Assembly: GCA_036417435.1 (NCBI GenBank)
Contig: CM070919.1
Span: forward strand, 36,014,318 to 36,078,317
Reading direction: 5' to 3'
Source: Inia geoffrensis
Taxonomy: Eukaryota; Chordata; Mammalia; Artiodactyla; Iniidae
DNA length: 64,000 nucleotides
Below the pieces are notes generated by a model. That model was not told where the DNA came from. It did no database searches and worked only from the letters and a program-made list of their open reading frames with translations. Both the position numbers and the translations under genes were made by a program. Each line of letters opens with the position of its first letter. Within the stretch, counting starts at the first letter, position 1. Of the stretch, positions 35,626-48,090 are shown piece by piece.

Positions 35626-35869
35626 CAGGTATTGCCCAGGTTTTAAAATAAGTAGGATTATAGGAGGAAGACCTGCTGTCTCTTCTAGCAGGTCCCAAAT
35701 GGCTCTGTAGATGAATACAGTGTTTAGTCCCTACGGTGACACCTCGTTGACCTTCCTCTCCTCCCTTAAGAGCTCCAGACCCAAAAGTGGGCTCCGTTCT
35801 CCCTCAGGCGAGAACTCCATCATCCAGAGCGGCTGACCACAGCCGGGTGTTCAGAGGAACGCATTACGC

Positions 35870-36640
35870 TGGTGGAGGAGCACTGTTTATTGAGCACCTA
35901 CTACATGCCAGCCTCCACTGAAGAAACCACTGTAATGAAAACACAAGATTCCTGCCTTCAGGTTTACCTTCTCCCGTGGGAAGAAGGACACCATAGAAAC
36001 AGATAAGCCAATAGGGAGTGGTCAGAGTCATGAAGAAAAGGAAAGGGCGAGGTGACTGGTGGGGGAAGGGAGAGTCCCAGGGGAAGGAGGGAATCCACTT
36101 TAACTGGTAGAGTTAGGAAACCTTCCCAAAGAGGTGGACTTTAGCTGAGACTGAGTGATGAAGGGAGACATCGTCCAGGACTTGGACGAGGGGCTTACAA
36201 GCAGAGCACATCAAGCACAGGGCCTCTGAGAGGTGGAAGAGCTTATCAGTTTTAAGACAAGAAAAAAGAAAAGCCCCTACAGCTGAAGCAGAGAGTGAAA
36301 GGGGGACGTGGTGGCAGCCCGGTGGGGAGGGGAGCCCTGGTCGCCACGGGAGTGTTTTTAGGGAAGAGATGCTGACTTGATTCGATTCCCTTTTCTTCCC
36401 CATCATTCTGTCTGCTGAGTGGAGAATGGACTCTAAGGGAAGATGGTTCAGAAGGGGGTGGAAAAGTCGAAAGTCAGGCGGGGAGACAGCTGTGACTTAG
36501 GTCAAGGTTACTCCAGTGGCACTTCAGAGAAGTGTTCAGGTTTGGGTGTATGTGGGGGAAGAATGAACAGGGATCGGCCGTACTTGGAGATGCCTTGGAT
36601 ATAGGGTCAAACGTGGCCACCGGATTTTGTAGTCTGAGAA
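35870..36640 (-). repeat. L2 LINE fragment
   Basis: Begins at the L2 end (TTATTGAGCACCTACTACAT), then GGAAACCTTCCCAAAGAGGT and GGACTTTAGCTGAGACTGAG, with weaker L2-like text to about 36640. Same family and orientation as 15050-17225. Confidence 0.65.
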
Positions 36641-38639
36641 GCAGGCTTGTGGTGGTGACGTTGACTCAGAGGGAAGACTTGGGCCCGGGCCAGTTTGGAC
36701 TAGCTCTTCTGAGGACTGGATTTTGATGGGATAACATACAGTGAATGGATGACTGACGGTCCTGTAAGTCTCCTTTGCAACCAGTAAATTTTGACGCACA
36801 GAAGTAATTTGTGATGGAATTTTAGCCATTATGGTAGCAAAATAAAAAATATAGCATAAGGATAGATATAGAGTTGGGGGAGAGGCTGAGGATAATGTTA
36901 GAGGTGAGTCACACTTGCTGCATACATCAACCTTACCATACTTTTCAAATTGTTTTCGCTTGGTCCCCTTCAAACGTCATGAATTGTCCAACATCTCCAT
37001 CTGATTTCTAAATAGCCGGTCTTTATTTGTGTCCTGTGGAACAAAGGTGGCAGTGGCTATTTTACCTTGATGGGTTATTTTGCAATTCATACCTTGGTAG
37101 ATGAGCTGGAGGCTGCCTGTGCAAGGGTGTTGCCTTTCAAGTGAGAAGAAAAACGTGGACCACCCAAGTGAGGTTGGCGAGTGTGTGCATATGGACACCT
37201 GCTTAATGTCCCTGCAGTGTCATCAAGATGAAGGTTTCTGTCTAATCTCATGAGGTTAGCCCTGTCCTCCTGTCCTCTCAAGGGGAGCACAGATGCCTAG
37301 GGCTCTCTGTTGAAGATCTCTTTCATTTCATGAAAGGCCATATCAGAATCCCAGGCAGGAGATAAATAGAATTGACGCATGTTTGCCAAGAGCATGGAGG
37401 TGAAATCAGTGATGGAGCATCTCACTGAGATAATCCACAGCCCAAAGGCTGCCTTGCTGGGCTGGGAATTTGGGGACAGGCTGTGGCAGAGATGTAGCGC
37501 GTAATACAACATAAGTCACGACCTGCAAGTTCCTCAGATCGTTTACCTGTAAAAGAGAAACGGTAAGACGCCCCTAATTCAATAGGAATTCACTTTTAAG
37601 ACTAGCTAATAAAGAGAAACTAAGGTATTTCAAGTGTACAAAAAAATTAAAGCCAAACCACTTTTATTGCTGCAAGGATAAGATTTATAGTCTTGCTTAA
37701 ACAATTAGATTAATTTACATAGAAAGTCTGCTTTACCTTTTACTTGAAAAGTTACGGAATATTTCACAGTCTCATCAGGGCAAGAAGATCTGTACAGATT
37801 CTCATAGTTAAAGGAATTGGAGCCAAAATCATAGACAACTAGTTTCTACCACTGCCTCAACAGTTCTTCAAGCAGTGTTGCTATTTGCCAGTAAAATTCT
37901 TCAAATCACTGAAGTGCCGTGGAATGTGTAAGTGGTTTTCTTTTCTCACGAACATCTGATGAGAGTCACTGTCATTGCTAAATGTATGGTCCTTTTTAAA
38001 ATCGCGTGCAGGATGCAAAAGTTTCCGTTAGCTGATGATTTTGCCTACCGACCCTTGTGTTAATCGGAAGTGATTTGCGCTCTACTGGCAATGACTTCGC
38101 CAATGTAAGAGGGGTCACTCTTACAAGCAGTACTTATATTAACGTCACCTGCAGAAGCCAATATTGAACAAACCGAAAGAAAAAGAGTAGGAAGCTCGAA
38201 AAAATGAGAAATTAGGCTTTGTTCTCTCCTGTACCTGAATCCGTCCCTGACCCCAAGATATTCAAGAGAGAGACATTGTTTCCCCCGTATCGTAGCCAGG
38301 CACCAAGACCAAACCACACCTAAACAGCCCGACTGGACAACCTTTCTCCTATTTATGATGTGTAATTAGCTGCCTGGTTCTCCGCTCAGTAATTCCCCCA
38401 TTTGCCAAGATTCTGGGAGACCATTTAAGCCAGACCTGCCAACGCAACTCCACCTCAGACGTGAGGCCCATTCCCCGCTCCCCGTGACCTCAGCGGAATC
38501 GCTCAAAACTTACCGGGCCCTCGCTCATCATTAACCCACTCTTGTTAGGACTTCCCATCCTAGTTCCGATAACTATTTTTGCCTTCTTTATTGTGCAAAA
38601 GCCTTGGGCCCACTAGAGTTCTCTAGAAGCAGCATACTT

Positions 38640-38840
38640 CGAATGTAGTCTTTTTAATCAGATTAACTTGGTTAGATTCCCAGCTCCAACAATTACTAGT
38701 TCTGTGAGCTTGGGAAAGATACTGAACCTCTCTGAACTTCAGTATTATTGAAATGTAAAATGGTCACAATAGACTATCCTTTACCCACTTCTGGAAGAAT
38801 TAGAAATACTCGGTGGAAAGCAGCTACCAGACCTCTTGCT
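38640..38840 (+). repeat. MIR SINE
   Basis: TTAGATTCCCAGCTCCAACA, TTACTAGTTCTGTGAGCTTG and CTGAACCTCTCTGAACTTCA follow the MIR order. Confidence 0.75.
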
Positions 38841-40981
38841 CGTAGTTAACTGCCAGCTGCTGTTTCAGTTCTGTGGACTTGGTTTTCGTTTCGTGAGTCC
38901 TTCCCTTTAGCCCAAGATTTTGAGCCCCTGTAACAATTGCCAGAGTTTCCTGTAGCACCAACCATCCTGTTTCTCATCCTCCTGTTACAGGGTAGGCTTG
39001 GTTTCATCGACTGTTCCGTAGTTCCCTTCTACTGAAAAGAGACTTTGGGAATGCTGAGATGAGCATGAAAAGAAAAACAGTCAGGTTTAAAGGCTAGGGA
39101 GGTACTCCAGGGCACGGCAAGTTGTCCTGGAATATCCAATAAGTAGATGGTACAAAGGAACCAGGACAGACGAGCAGAGTTCTGAGGTTGGCCTGACGTA
39201 TTACCTGCTCTGATTCACTTGCACCATCCACTTCTCGGCTATTGCAAGAGAGAGGCTGCTTTACCGGTGGCTTTTCAGGTGACTTTGCAAAGATGAGAAA
39301 GAATGTTACACGTACACAAAACTTGTGAAGCAATGAGCACACGGTGCTTGCGTGGAATAGCGTCAGTGACATAACGTTCCTGAAGTGATATGAGTTTGCG
39401 TTATTAGCATGTGAAATAACAGTATGGCGTGAGCTATCACATGTCATACAAAACCTCAGAAGAAGAATGAGGAAAAACCTCCAGGTGTTCTTCCGTATGA
39501 AAATAGCCTCTATCCCTCTTCAGATTACAAGCCATCCATACGTCTAGATGACAGCACAGTCCAAAAAGATGTTTTGTTATTATGGAAACGCTAATAGCAC
39601 AGTGCTCTGTTCAGGATAGGACGTAAGGAGGGATTCATTTTCAACCTCAAGCTGGGTCCTCCAGTTTGATATAAATTCGTTATGGAAAAGAGCAGCAGTT
39701 CATAAACTCCTAGAAGCTTTATGCTTATTAAGTATTTAATGAATTTAACCTTTATGTTAAATATAAAATAATAAGAAACACTGTACCTTACAAAGTGGCA
39801 AAATGTTTAATCCTTAGTTAGTTTCACCCATCTGATGGAAATTATCATCTATAAATGTCAGAGACCTTAATTTGGTGAAAACTTTGTCTGTGCTCTGGAT
39901 TTGGGTTGTCTACCTCACACCAACTGGCTTTATTGTTTCTCTTCAGTCAGTTAGATGGGATTATTTCATTTCCAAAGACTGTTTTTACACAGGCGGCGTA
40001 GCTGTTCAGTGAAATATAATCCAACTCAGCCCCTTCTGCATCCAATAAAATCGTCAGTCAGTGCTGGGGGAGCAATCACGGAAATGATGAAATAGCGGTA
40101 GTGCTGAAAATAAGCAAATGGAAAATTCTGCAAAAGCTAAAATTATACCCCCGGGACTGCCTCGATCACCACAGCCCTTGTCTGGCCGAAAATCAGTTCT
40201 CCCTAAGTCACATTATCAAGTATTTGCTCTTGCTTTGCGGTGTCATTGCCATCAGAAATATTGAGCTCAGTGCGTTATTTATTATGAACCCACAAGGTCT
40301 GGGCATTACTGCCTGCTTGGTTGTAGGCCACCCTTAAAATGTTTAAACCGGTGCAAATGTGGCATTAGAAGAAATACATAAGAAGCAATATATTCTAAAA
40401 GTCTACAGTGTTTCTTGCTTCATCTAAGAAAATGGGAGGCTACAGTCAACCTGGGAAGAGTAGAAAGGTTATCATTTGCTGGACTGGGGGAAAAAAATAA
40501 AGGAAAACCAGTGAAAACTTAGATTTTTGTTAGAGTGTCTATTAAATCCAAAAGACCACTATCTTGAGTCAGTTAGGGAGAAGAAGTTGAAGGGTGACTG
40601 TACAACAAGAAAGCCTAAAATAATAATTTTGAACATGAAAGTTCAAACAAGTTGAAAACAAGAGCAATGTCGGAAGTGTTTTGAAGAATTGATTAAAAGT
40701 AGTCTGAGGACTGACCAAACCACAGGAAGGCAGTTTTCTCTCTTCCTTCCATTTTATTTTTTAAGATAATTCCTGCAGTAGAACAAACCAGAAAATCTTA
40801 TTTGTTCTAAAGCTTCAGAAGTACCCTCACCACCACCACCCACCAAGTTATTTGAATTTAAACCTCTGTCTGAAATGTCTTGCTTTCATCCTGTTATATA
40901 ACCTATTTGTGGCCAAGCAGTTCGGCATTAGGTAGTTCAAATATAAGATGTTCTTCCTAGCTTAATGGGTCTTTGTGTATT

Positions 40982-40984
<3 letters not shown>

Positions 40985-41046
<62 letters not shown>

Positions 41047-41048
41047 TT
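40985..41048. repeat. (TA)n microsatellite
   Basis: About 64 bp of almost pure alternating TA with one G interruption near 41035. Self-complementary and probably length-variable. Confidence 0.97.
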
Positions 41049-42310
41049 TAAACTATTAAATTGGCTGCACACAGAAGAAACAAAATAACATAGCAAGTAC
41101 GGGTGGTCTTTTGAAACTATCATTTGTTTTGGCATAAAAAGAAGTGGTCTCCGTTCCTTGCTCTATATAGGCCCAGACTCTGAAGAGAAGTGAACTTCTC
41201 TGGGCTTCTGTTTTTCCATCTATTACCCAGAAACTGCCTTGGCTTGAGTGTAGTGTATCACACCAAGTTACTGCTCAGGCACTAACCAAACAGGATAGCA
41301 ACCCAAAACTTCCTGTATGAAGGTTGTTTCTTTTAGGAGCTATAACGACTCTTTCAAACCAGTGGAAAACGACCGTAAGTTAGAAGTCCCTCAACTACAA
41401 CTTTCGCCACTTGCCTCTTTTGTAAAAAAAGTGTATTCCTCATAGCACTCCCTGTGCACTTAGAGAATCCCGTTGTATGTCTCAGAAGTGCATTGAGTCC
41501 CTTAAAAGAAAGTTAGCATATATATTTATATTCGTTAAAAATTCAGAGAGAGAAGCAACGTGTCAAAATTCAGAGAGGGAAAAACAGCCTTTTTGAAAAG
41601 ACCATTTAGGTGGATTTTATTCTATACGCAAGACCTGGAATGCTTCTCAAATGAAGGGAAAAAGGAAGCTAGTTAGATCAAGCTGATTGGCGCAATGATT
41701 GTAGCTTTGTAAATTCCATAGATCATTCAGCACAGAACCCCGAATTAACTCCATATACCAGTAAAGGAACTTTCTGAATAGGCTTTAAGTGTCATTAATG
41801 TTTTCCCAAATTTCAGCTGAACTCGTCGTCTTGCCTGTCTTGGTTTTGGGCGTATTGACATCACTGACCATCTGTAATGGTCCTTGAATTGAGGCTTTTT
41901 GCTCTTCATACCTGTAGGTCACAGGCCACCTGTTCCTTCCGAGGGCCTATCCGTGCTCTTACGTGCTTTTCCTTAAAGCAACCAAAACTCGGCTTTACTG
42001 TCATCTCCTAATACTCAGCCTTCGTCCCGAAGCTCATATTGGCCTTGACGCTTGACTTTTCCTGTCTTGCGTCCTAGACCATTATATTGAGCCTGACACC
42101 AATGTCAGTAGACCATTCTTTTAACATAAACTTTGTCACTGGATCAATTGACATATTATACTTGTTCAAGTGGGATACATTGGTTATTTTTTTAACTGGA
42201 TGTGGCTACTAGTGGTTTGAATAATAGTTATTTTCAGAAATACAAGTAGTAGAAGGACAGCATGCAGGTAAGTTAAGTACTAACTCTGCCAGGGGATTAG
42301 CAGGTGGTCG

Positions 42311-42521
42311 TTTTTTTTTTTTTTTTTTTGCGGTACGCGGGCCTCTCACTGCTGCGGCCTCTCCCGTTGCGGAGCACAGGCTCCGGACGCGCAGGCTCAG
42401 CGGCCATGGCTCACGGGCCCTGCCACTCCGCGGCATGTGGGATCCTCCCGGCCCGGGGCACGAACCCGCGTCCCCTGCATCGGCGGGCGGACTCTCAGCC
42501 ACTGCGCCACCAGGGCAGCCC
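42311..42521 (-). mobile_element. CHR-type tRNA-derived SINE
   Basis: Minus-strand element ending in an 18-base or longer A-tail (poly-T from 42311). The duplication TAGCAGGTGGTCG (42298-42310) matches TAGCAGGTGTTCTTG (from 42522) with small differences. The head carries GGGCTGCCCTGG instead of GGGCTTCCCTGG. Confidence 0.95.
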
Positions 42522-42530
42522 TAGCAGGTG

Positions 42531-44139
42531 TTCTTGATGACTAAGTACCCACCTACTTTCTGATAGTTCAGCCTCTCTCTGATTACAATTATATTTCATG
42601 TCCATCTTATCAGGATTCTTAGAAGAGAACACTGTGTATAGAGTAGTGTAAGCAGGTGGGCTACCAACATTTTCTTGCAGTTTAGAAAACTGTGATCTAA
42701 GCATACAACCTGTGCTTATTCCCAATTCCCCTGAAGTTAGACAACTCGGTATAAAAGTTTGGAAATAAAATTAGACCGAACATATTATACCCATGATGGG
42801 TCACCAGCTTAAAACTCACTAAACATATATGCATGTTAATCATTTTGATAAAATATCTTATAATTAATTATAAGAATACATTTAAAATTAAGTGAAATTT
42901 GGTTTTCCCATAATGATTTGATTTTTTAAATTTTTCTTTGGGAGTTGACACACCACTGTTACATGCATAATGACATACTGACTTTGTTTTCTTGTTATTT
43001 AGTCATTGTATTCTTGAGGTTGACTAAGGCAATTATATCCCACTAAAGTTTATCAGTCACTGCATTTGCCAACTGCTCCACCTTTTTATAAAGCAGTGAT
43101 AAGCTTTACAATCCTACACCTTTTTCTTGGCCATGTGTATTTCTCTTGAAACTACTTTTAACCTTATAGGTATTTGACTTTGAAAAATATTTCTCAGTGC
43201 ATATGTTTGCTGTTCCATTAAGCATTTTAAACATAACATATGGTTTTATTTAGTTAGTCCATTTATGGATACTGAAAAAAAGAAATCAGACCTTTTAAAA
43301 CTTAACCTGTTTTCTTATTCTCATTATTTTAAGGCCAGTGGAAAAGTACATTTATTTTTGTAAGTCAACAGATATGAGGAATTTTGGATCTGTAACCATA
43401 TTGTGGTTGGCTTATGTTAAAAATAGGCCAGTCTTGATAAACAATATAGCTCTTTGTAAAAGTATAATGAAGCATTACTTCTTTCTTCTCTTTAATTTAG
43501 AATCACTGAATTGAAATTTCATTCTGGAAAAGACATTCACATTATGCTTACTAGTATCCCTGCATGCATACAAAAATACATGCATATACATATATATGTA
43601 AATGTCTTAAAAATTGACCATCTGGTCATGGAAATGTGCTTTAGACAAATTCTCAGAATATGGTTGAAGAACATTTTCATGTATGTTACATACATAATTA
43701 TGCATATTCCAATACTTACAGGATTTTCTAGTTTAGAAATAAATAATTATCAGCTGATGTGTTATAAAAAGTGCTGTAGATGAAGATAAAGTAATTAAAA
43801 ATTGACTTTGCAAAGAAAAGGATAGTATGAACTATGTTTCTGAGGAAAAAGGCTTGATATTCAACTCGACATTGAAACTTTCTCTCTCTTATTTTCTGAT
43901 GCCTTCAGTGGAAAACGTAATATTGTACTTCATATAGCACAGTATTATATTATGGTTTATGAAATGCATACCACTTGTATCATTTTAATTTTATTTTTAG
44001 TGTGAAATGTTCGAAAATTATAAACAGCAACAAAACCTCTTAGTTCATTAAGCAAGTTCCTGTATCTCATGCTAAGAAGTTGTCTTATCCCGGAACGAAC
44101 ACGTTTAGACCTCATCTGATGTAAAGCCTTAGATGCATT
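42531..44139. other. Gene-free AT-rich sequence
   Basis: No recognised exon, RNA gene or repeat. Confidence 0.5.
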
Positions 44140-45050
44140 CTACACGATCAGGTGTCATGGGCCTTTTCTCTTGGCTTCTGTCTTCAGTTTCCCTCTAATT
44201 TCTCTGCAGCACCTTCCCTAGCCACTTTGCAGAATTGCCTTTCTATATTCAGCCAACATTCTGTATCGAATGTTTACACTCTCTCTCAAGAAAACCCTAT
44301 CTATGCTAGCAGCTACAACTACTACCTACGCTTGGATGACTCAAATCCAGACCTCCAGCCCTGGCCTCTCCTTAGGCGTCCAGCCCGTGAGTCCCACTGC
44401 ACACTTGAACATGTGCAGTCATATCTCTCTGATGCTCAAAATTGAGTTCAGGATCTTCCACCCAAACCCTGATGATCTTCCAGTTCTCCCTACCTTGGTG
44501 ATAGACACCACCACACTCACAGTTGCACAGCCCAGACATTGGGAGTCATTTTTCTTAGCACCCCGTCTCTCATTCCTCATACCCAGACCCGCTAGATTTC
44601 CCCTCATATACTTCCTAAATCTGTTCACTGCTGTCTATCTCTTGCCATATCCCTGGTCCAAACTCACCTACATCTTGCCTTATTTAGCACCCTAATTTCT
44701 TAACTGGGCTCTTCATATCCAATTTGGCTACTTTCCAATCTATTCTCTGTGCTATAGCAAACCTTAGTTTGATATTCCTGTGCGGAAACTTCTTAATGAC
44801 TTTCCACGTGCTTTAGAAAAAAGACCAACAGTCTTAACGTAACGTACAATATTCTGAGTAATCTGGTCCCTGCCTACCTCACCAGCTTCCTTTTGAGCCA
44901 CTTTCCCACGGGCTCCTGTACTTCAATTACTGCTGCCCTGTATTTTCCAGAAGTAGCCACAATACTATCTCTAGACTCATGCTGTTCTAGAACCTTCCCG
45001 TTTACCATCCTCCATCAAGAGGTGGACTCTATTCACCTTCCCTTTGAACT
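44140..45050 (+). repeat. Probable L2-like ancient LINE fragment
   Basis: CTTAACTGGGCTCTTCATAT, CTTAATGACTTTCCACGTGC, AATCTGGTCCCTGCCTACCT and AGCTTCCTTTTGAGCCAC follow the mammalian L2 order in diverged form. The overlapping short frames at 44152-44695 are therefore not genes. Confidence 0.55.
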
Positions 45051-46454
45051 CAAGCAGGTTGATGACTGCTGCAAACAATAGATTAAGGCAGAAGTGATGC
45101 TGTGTGACTTTTGATGCCAGCTCATCTTAAAGGAATATAGCTCCCACCTGGCTTCTCTTTTGGGGATTCGTCCTTTGGGAAATGAACCACTAAGTTGTGA
45201 GGAAGTCCAAACCTAGCACACTCAAAGAGACCTCATGGAGAGGCCGAGGTGAAGAGCAGCTGAGGCCCTCAGCCAACAGCATATGAATGACCAGCCTTCA
45301 GGACAGCCCAGTCTCCAGCCTTTAGGTCTCTACCAGTTAAGTCCTCAGAGATCGTGGAGCAGAGACCCGCCATCCCCACTGTGTCCTGTCCAAATCCTTG
45401 ACCCATAGAATCTGTGACCAGAGCCAATGGTGATTTTATGCCATTCACTTACAGGGTGATTTGCTACATGCAGCGTTAGATGATCCGAACAACCACCCTG
45501 GCTTCTTTCAGTCCCTTGCTCTGAGACACCATCTCCTGTTTTAGCACTTTTCCTCTCCTGAACTTCTCTACACAAATCCTCAGTAACCACTCAACGATTA
45601 CTGTTTTCTTATCCTTCAGAAATTAGCTCATGTTTCAGCAAAGGGCAATATAGCTATAAAGAATGCGTGACCAGAAGCCCACGTATCCTGTACAAAAGGA
45701 ATGGATGGGAAGAACGGTGGGATCGTCTGAGTTGCCACGGACATCAGACACGTGGCCTCAGGCATCCTGGGAGCTCAGAACTTTACTAAAATCTAAGAAA
45801 AACAAGAAGGAAATCAACCCATATTTCATGCCCAGTATTAGGTGCTGGGTAACACTTTTTGGATCATTTTTAAGTTTTTAGTAATTTCTTACCTCCTGGT
45901 AAGAAGTTCTTCTTACTCACTTCAGGTCGAGGTTAGAATAACCACTGTCAAAGCATCGGCAACTGTGGTTCTCTCACCACAGTCTGGGGAGTTTTCTTAC
46001 AAGGGTGATAAAACATGGCGGAGCCGCGTTAGAGCAGGGAAAACTGAGAGTAGCTGTGAGGACACACAGGACCGCTTGAGACATTTTTTATGAAAGGTCC
46101 CGATAGTCTGTTTTATATTTATGCTTTACTTTCACAGAGTTTCCCATGAGCATATGCACAATTTCTTCTTTCAGAGCCAGTAATTCATCAGAGCAGTTTC
46201 CCCTTGCACCTTCATTATATTTTAGGCATTCCAGCCTCTCAAATAACCCTCCCACCAATCTACGGGTTCATTACATCAGAGCTCTCCACATTTTTTTTGA
46301 ATGAATGAATGAATGAACGGTGGGCATGCCAAGAGACAGATGGATATGTTTGATTCTGAAACTGCCTCCAAAGACTCTGTCTCAGTCTTGAGCCCAGTAC
46401 TTTGTCTCATACCAGATCATTGCTGTTACGAAAGCAAAGCTTTGGGGTTTGTTT
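45051..46454. other. Gene-free sequence
   Basis: Contains a short (GAAT)n at 46299-46318, which may be an L2 terminus. Nothing else recognised. Confidence 0.45.
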
Positions 46455-46994
46455 AGTTTTTATTTCTTTTTTTATTGAGGTATAATTGACATAGAGCATT
46501 ATATTAATTTCAGGCGTATGACATCACGATTCGATATTTGTATGTATTGTGAAATGATCACCTCAATAAATCTAGTTAACATTCATCACCACATATGGTT
46601 ACAGATTTTTGTCCTTGTCATGAGACTTCTCTTAGCAACTTTCAAATGTGCAACATAGTATTATTAACTTCGGTCACAGAGCTATACATTATATCCCCAT
46701 GACACATGTATTTTATAACTGGAAGTTTGCATCATCTTTTGACTCCTTCACCCGTTGTGCCCACCTGCCCACCTCCCGCCTCTGGCAAACAACCAATCTG
46801 TTCTGTGTATCTGAGTTTTGGGATTTTTGTTTTTTTGGATTCTATAGTAAATGAGATCATATGGCCATCGTCTTTCTCTGTCTAACTTATTTCATTTAGC
46901 ATAATGCCTTCAAGGTCCATCCATGTTGTTACAAATGGCAAGATTTCATCCTTTTTTGTGGCTGAGTAATATTCCGTTGTATAAATACACAGCA
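46455..46994 (-). repeat. Older L1 fragment, 3' part
   Basis: Antisense L1 3' UTR and ORF2 end: TTATTGAGGTATAATTGACA, GTCTAACTTATTTCATTTAG and GCTGAGTAATATTCCGTTGT. It is interrupted and continues at about 47525. Confidence 0.8.
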
Positions 46995-47524
46995 CCTTTT
47001 TTTTTTCACCAGGAAAACTTTATTGAATGTCTATCATGTGCCACTTAACTTTGGTAGACATTGGACGTGTCCCTGTGAGCGAGACGGATGAGTTGATATC
47101 ACGAGAGCTTTGGGAATGGTTCTCTTCACTGCAAAGGAACACCAGTTGGGACAGGGGTGGGTGTTTGCCTCTGTCCCAGATTTTTTCTGTTTCAAGTAAC
47201 AGAGATCCTACCTCGTAGTGCTTACATAACAAAGGACATGTGTATGCTTACATATTCATAAAGGCCAGAGGTAACGTTATGTTCTGGAGAGCCTCGATGC
47301 AGAAGCCCAACCAACCATATGATCAAGGGTCTGAATTCTTTTTCTCTCTCTGTTCTGCCACCTATGGGGTTGGCCTCACCCTAACCCTTCCGCCTCTAGG
47401 TGTCCAAAAGGGCTACAGCTGTTCCTGGGGTGTATGCTTCTTTGCTTACATCCGACAAGAAAGAGAGAGCATCCTTGTTCAAGCATTCACACCAAATGCT
47501 CTATAATACTCTCTGCCTAAATCA
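46995..47524. repeat. Insertion within the older L1
   Basis: About 530 bp of unrelated DNA splits the L1 between the ATTCCGTTGT and CATTCATCCATCAGTGGG motifs that are normally adjacent. It starts with a T-run, and its middle (AAGTAACAGAGATCCTACC to GGAGAGCC) vaguely resembles an old mammalian interspersed repeat that I cannot name. Confidence 0.5.
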
Positions 47525-48090
47525 GCCCATTCATCCATCAGTGGGTACTTAGGTTGTTTCCACATCTTTGCTGTTGTAAACGATGCTGCAATGAACAGTA
47601 GGGTGCATATATTTTTTTCAGTTAGCGTTTCACTTTCTTCACATAAACACCCAGAAGTGGAAATGCTGGATCATATGGTAGTTCTATTTTTAATTTTTTG
47701 AGGGACCTCCATACTGGTTTCCATAGTGGATGCACCAATTTACATTCCCAGCAACAGGGCACAGGGCTTCCCTTTTCTCCAAATCCTCATCAACGCTCGT
47801 TATCTCTTGTCTTTATTATGGTAGCCATTCTGACAAGTGTGAGGTGCTATCTCCTTGCGGTTTTGGTGTGTATTTCACTGATGATGAGTGACGTTGAGCA
47901 TTTTCATATTATCTATTGGCCATGATCTATCTATATGTCTTCTTTGGAAAAATGGCTGTTCAGATCATCTGCTCATTTTTAAATCAGATTTTTTATTTTT
48001 TTTGGCCATTGAGTTGTATGAGTTGATTATGTGTTTTGGATATTAACCCCTTATCAGATATACAATTTGAAATTTTTCATTTCTTTTTAA
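47525..48090 (-). repeat. Older L1 fragment, continuation
   Basis: CATTCATCCATCAGTGGGTA, GGAAATGCTGGATCATATGG, GGGACCTCCATACTGGTTTC and TTGAGCATTTTCATATTATC are the antisense ORF2 3' region. It ends near 48090, with no intact frame. Confidence 0.85.

Larger units (their letters stand above)
36641..42297. other. Gene-free, mostly unique sequence
   Basis: A MIR lies at 38640-38840 and a long (TA)n at 40985-41048. No coding exon is recognised; the frames at 36536-36973 and 39094-39447 have no family resemblance. Confidence 0.45.

Noticed and set aside
44152..44695. Overlapping 97- and 141-codon plus-strand ORFs
   Set aside because: They lie within an L2-like repeat in two frames, and no exon structure is seen.
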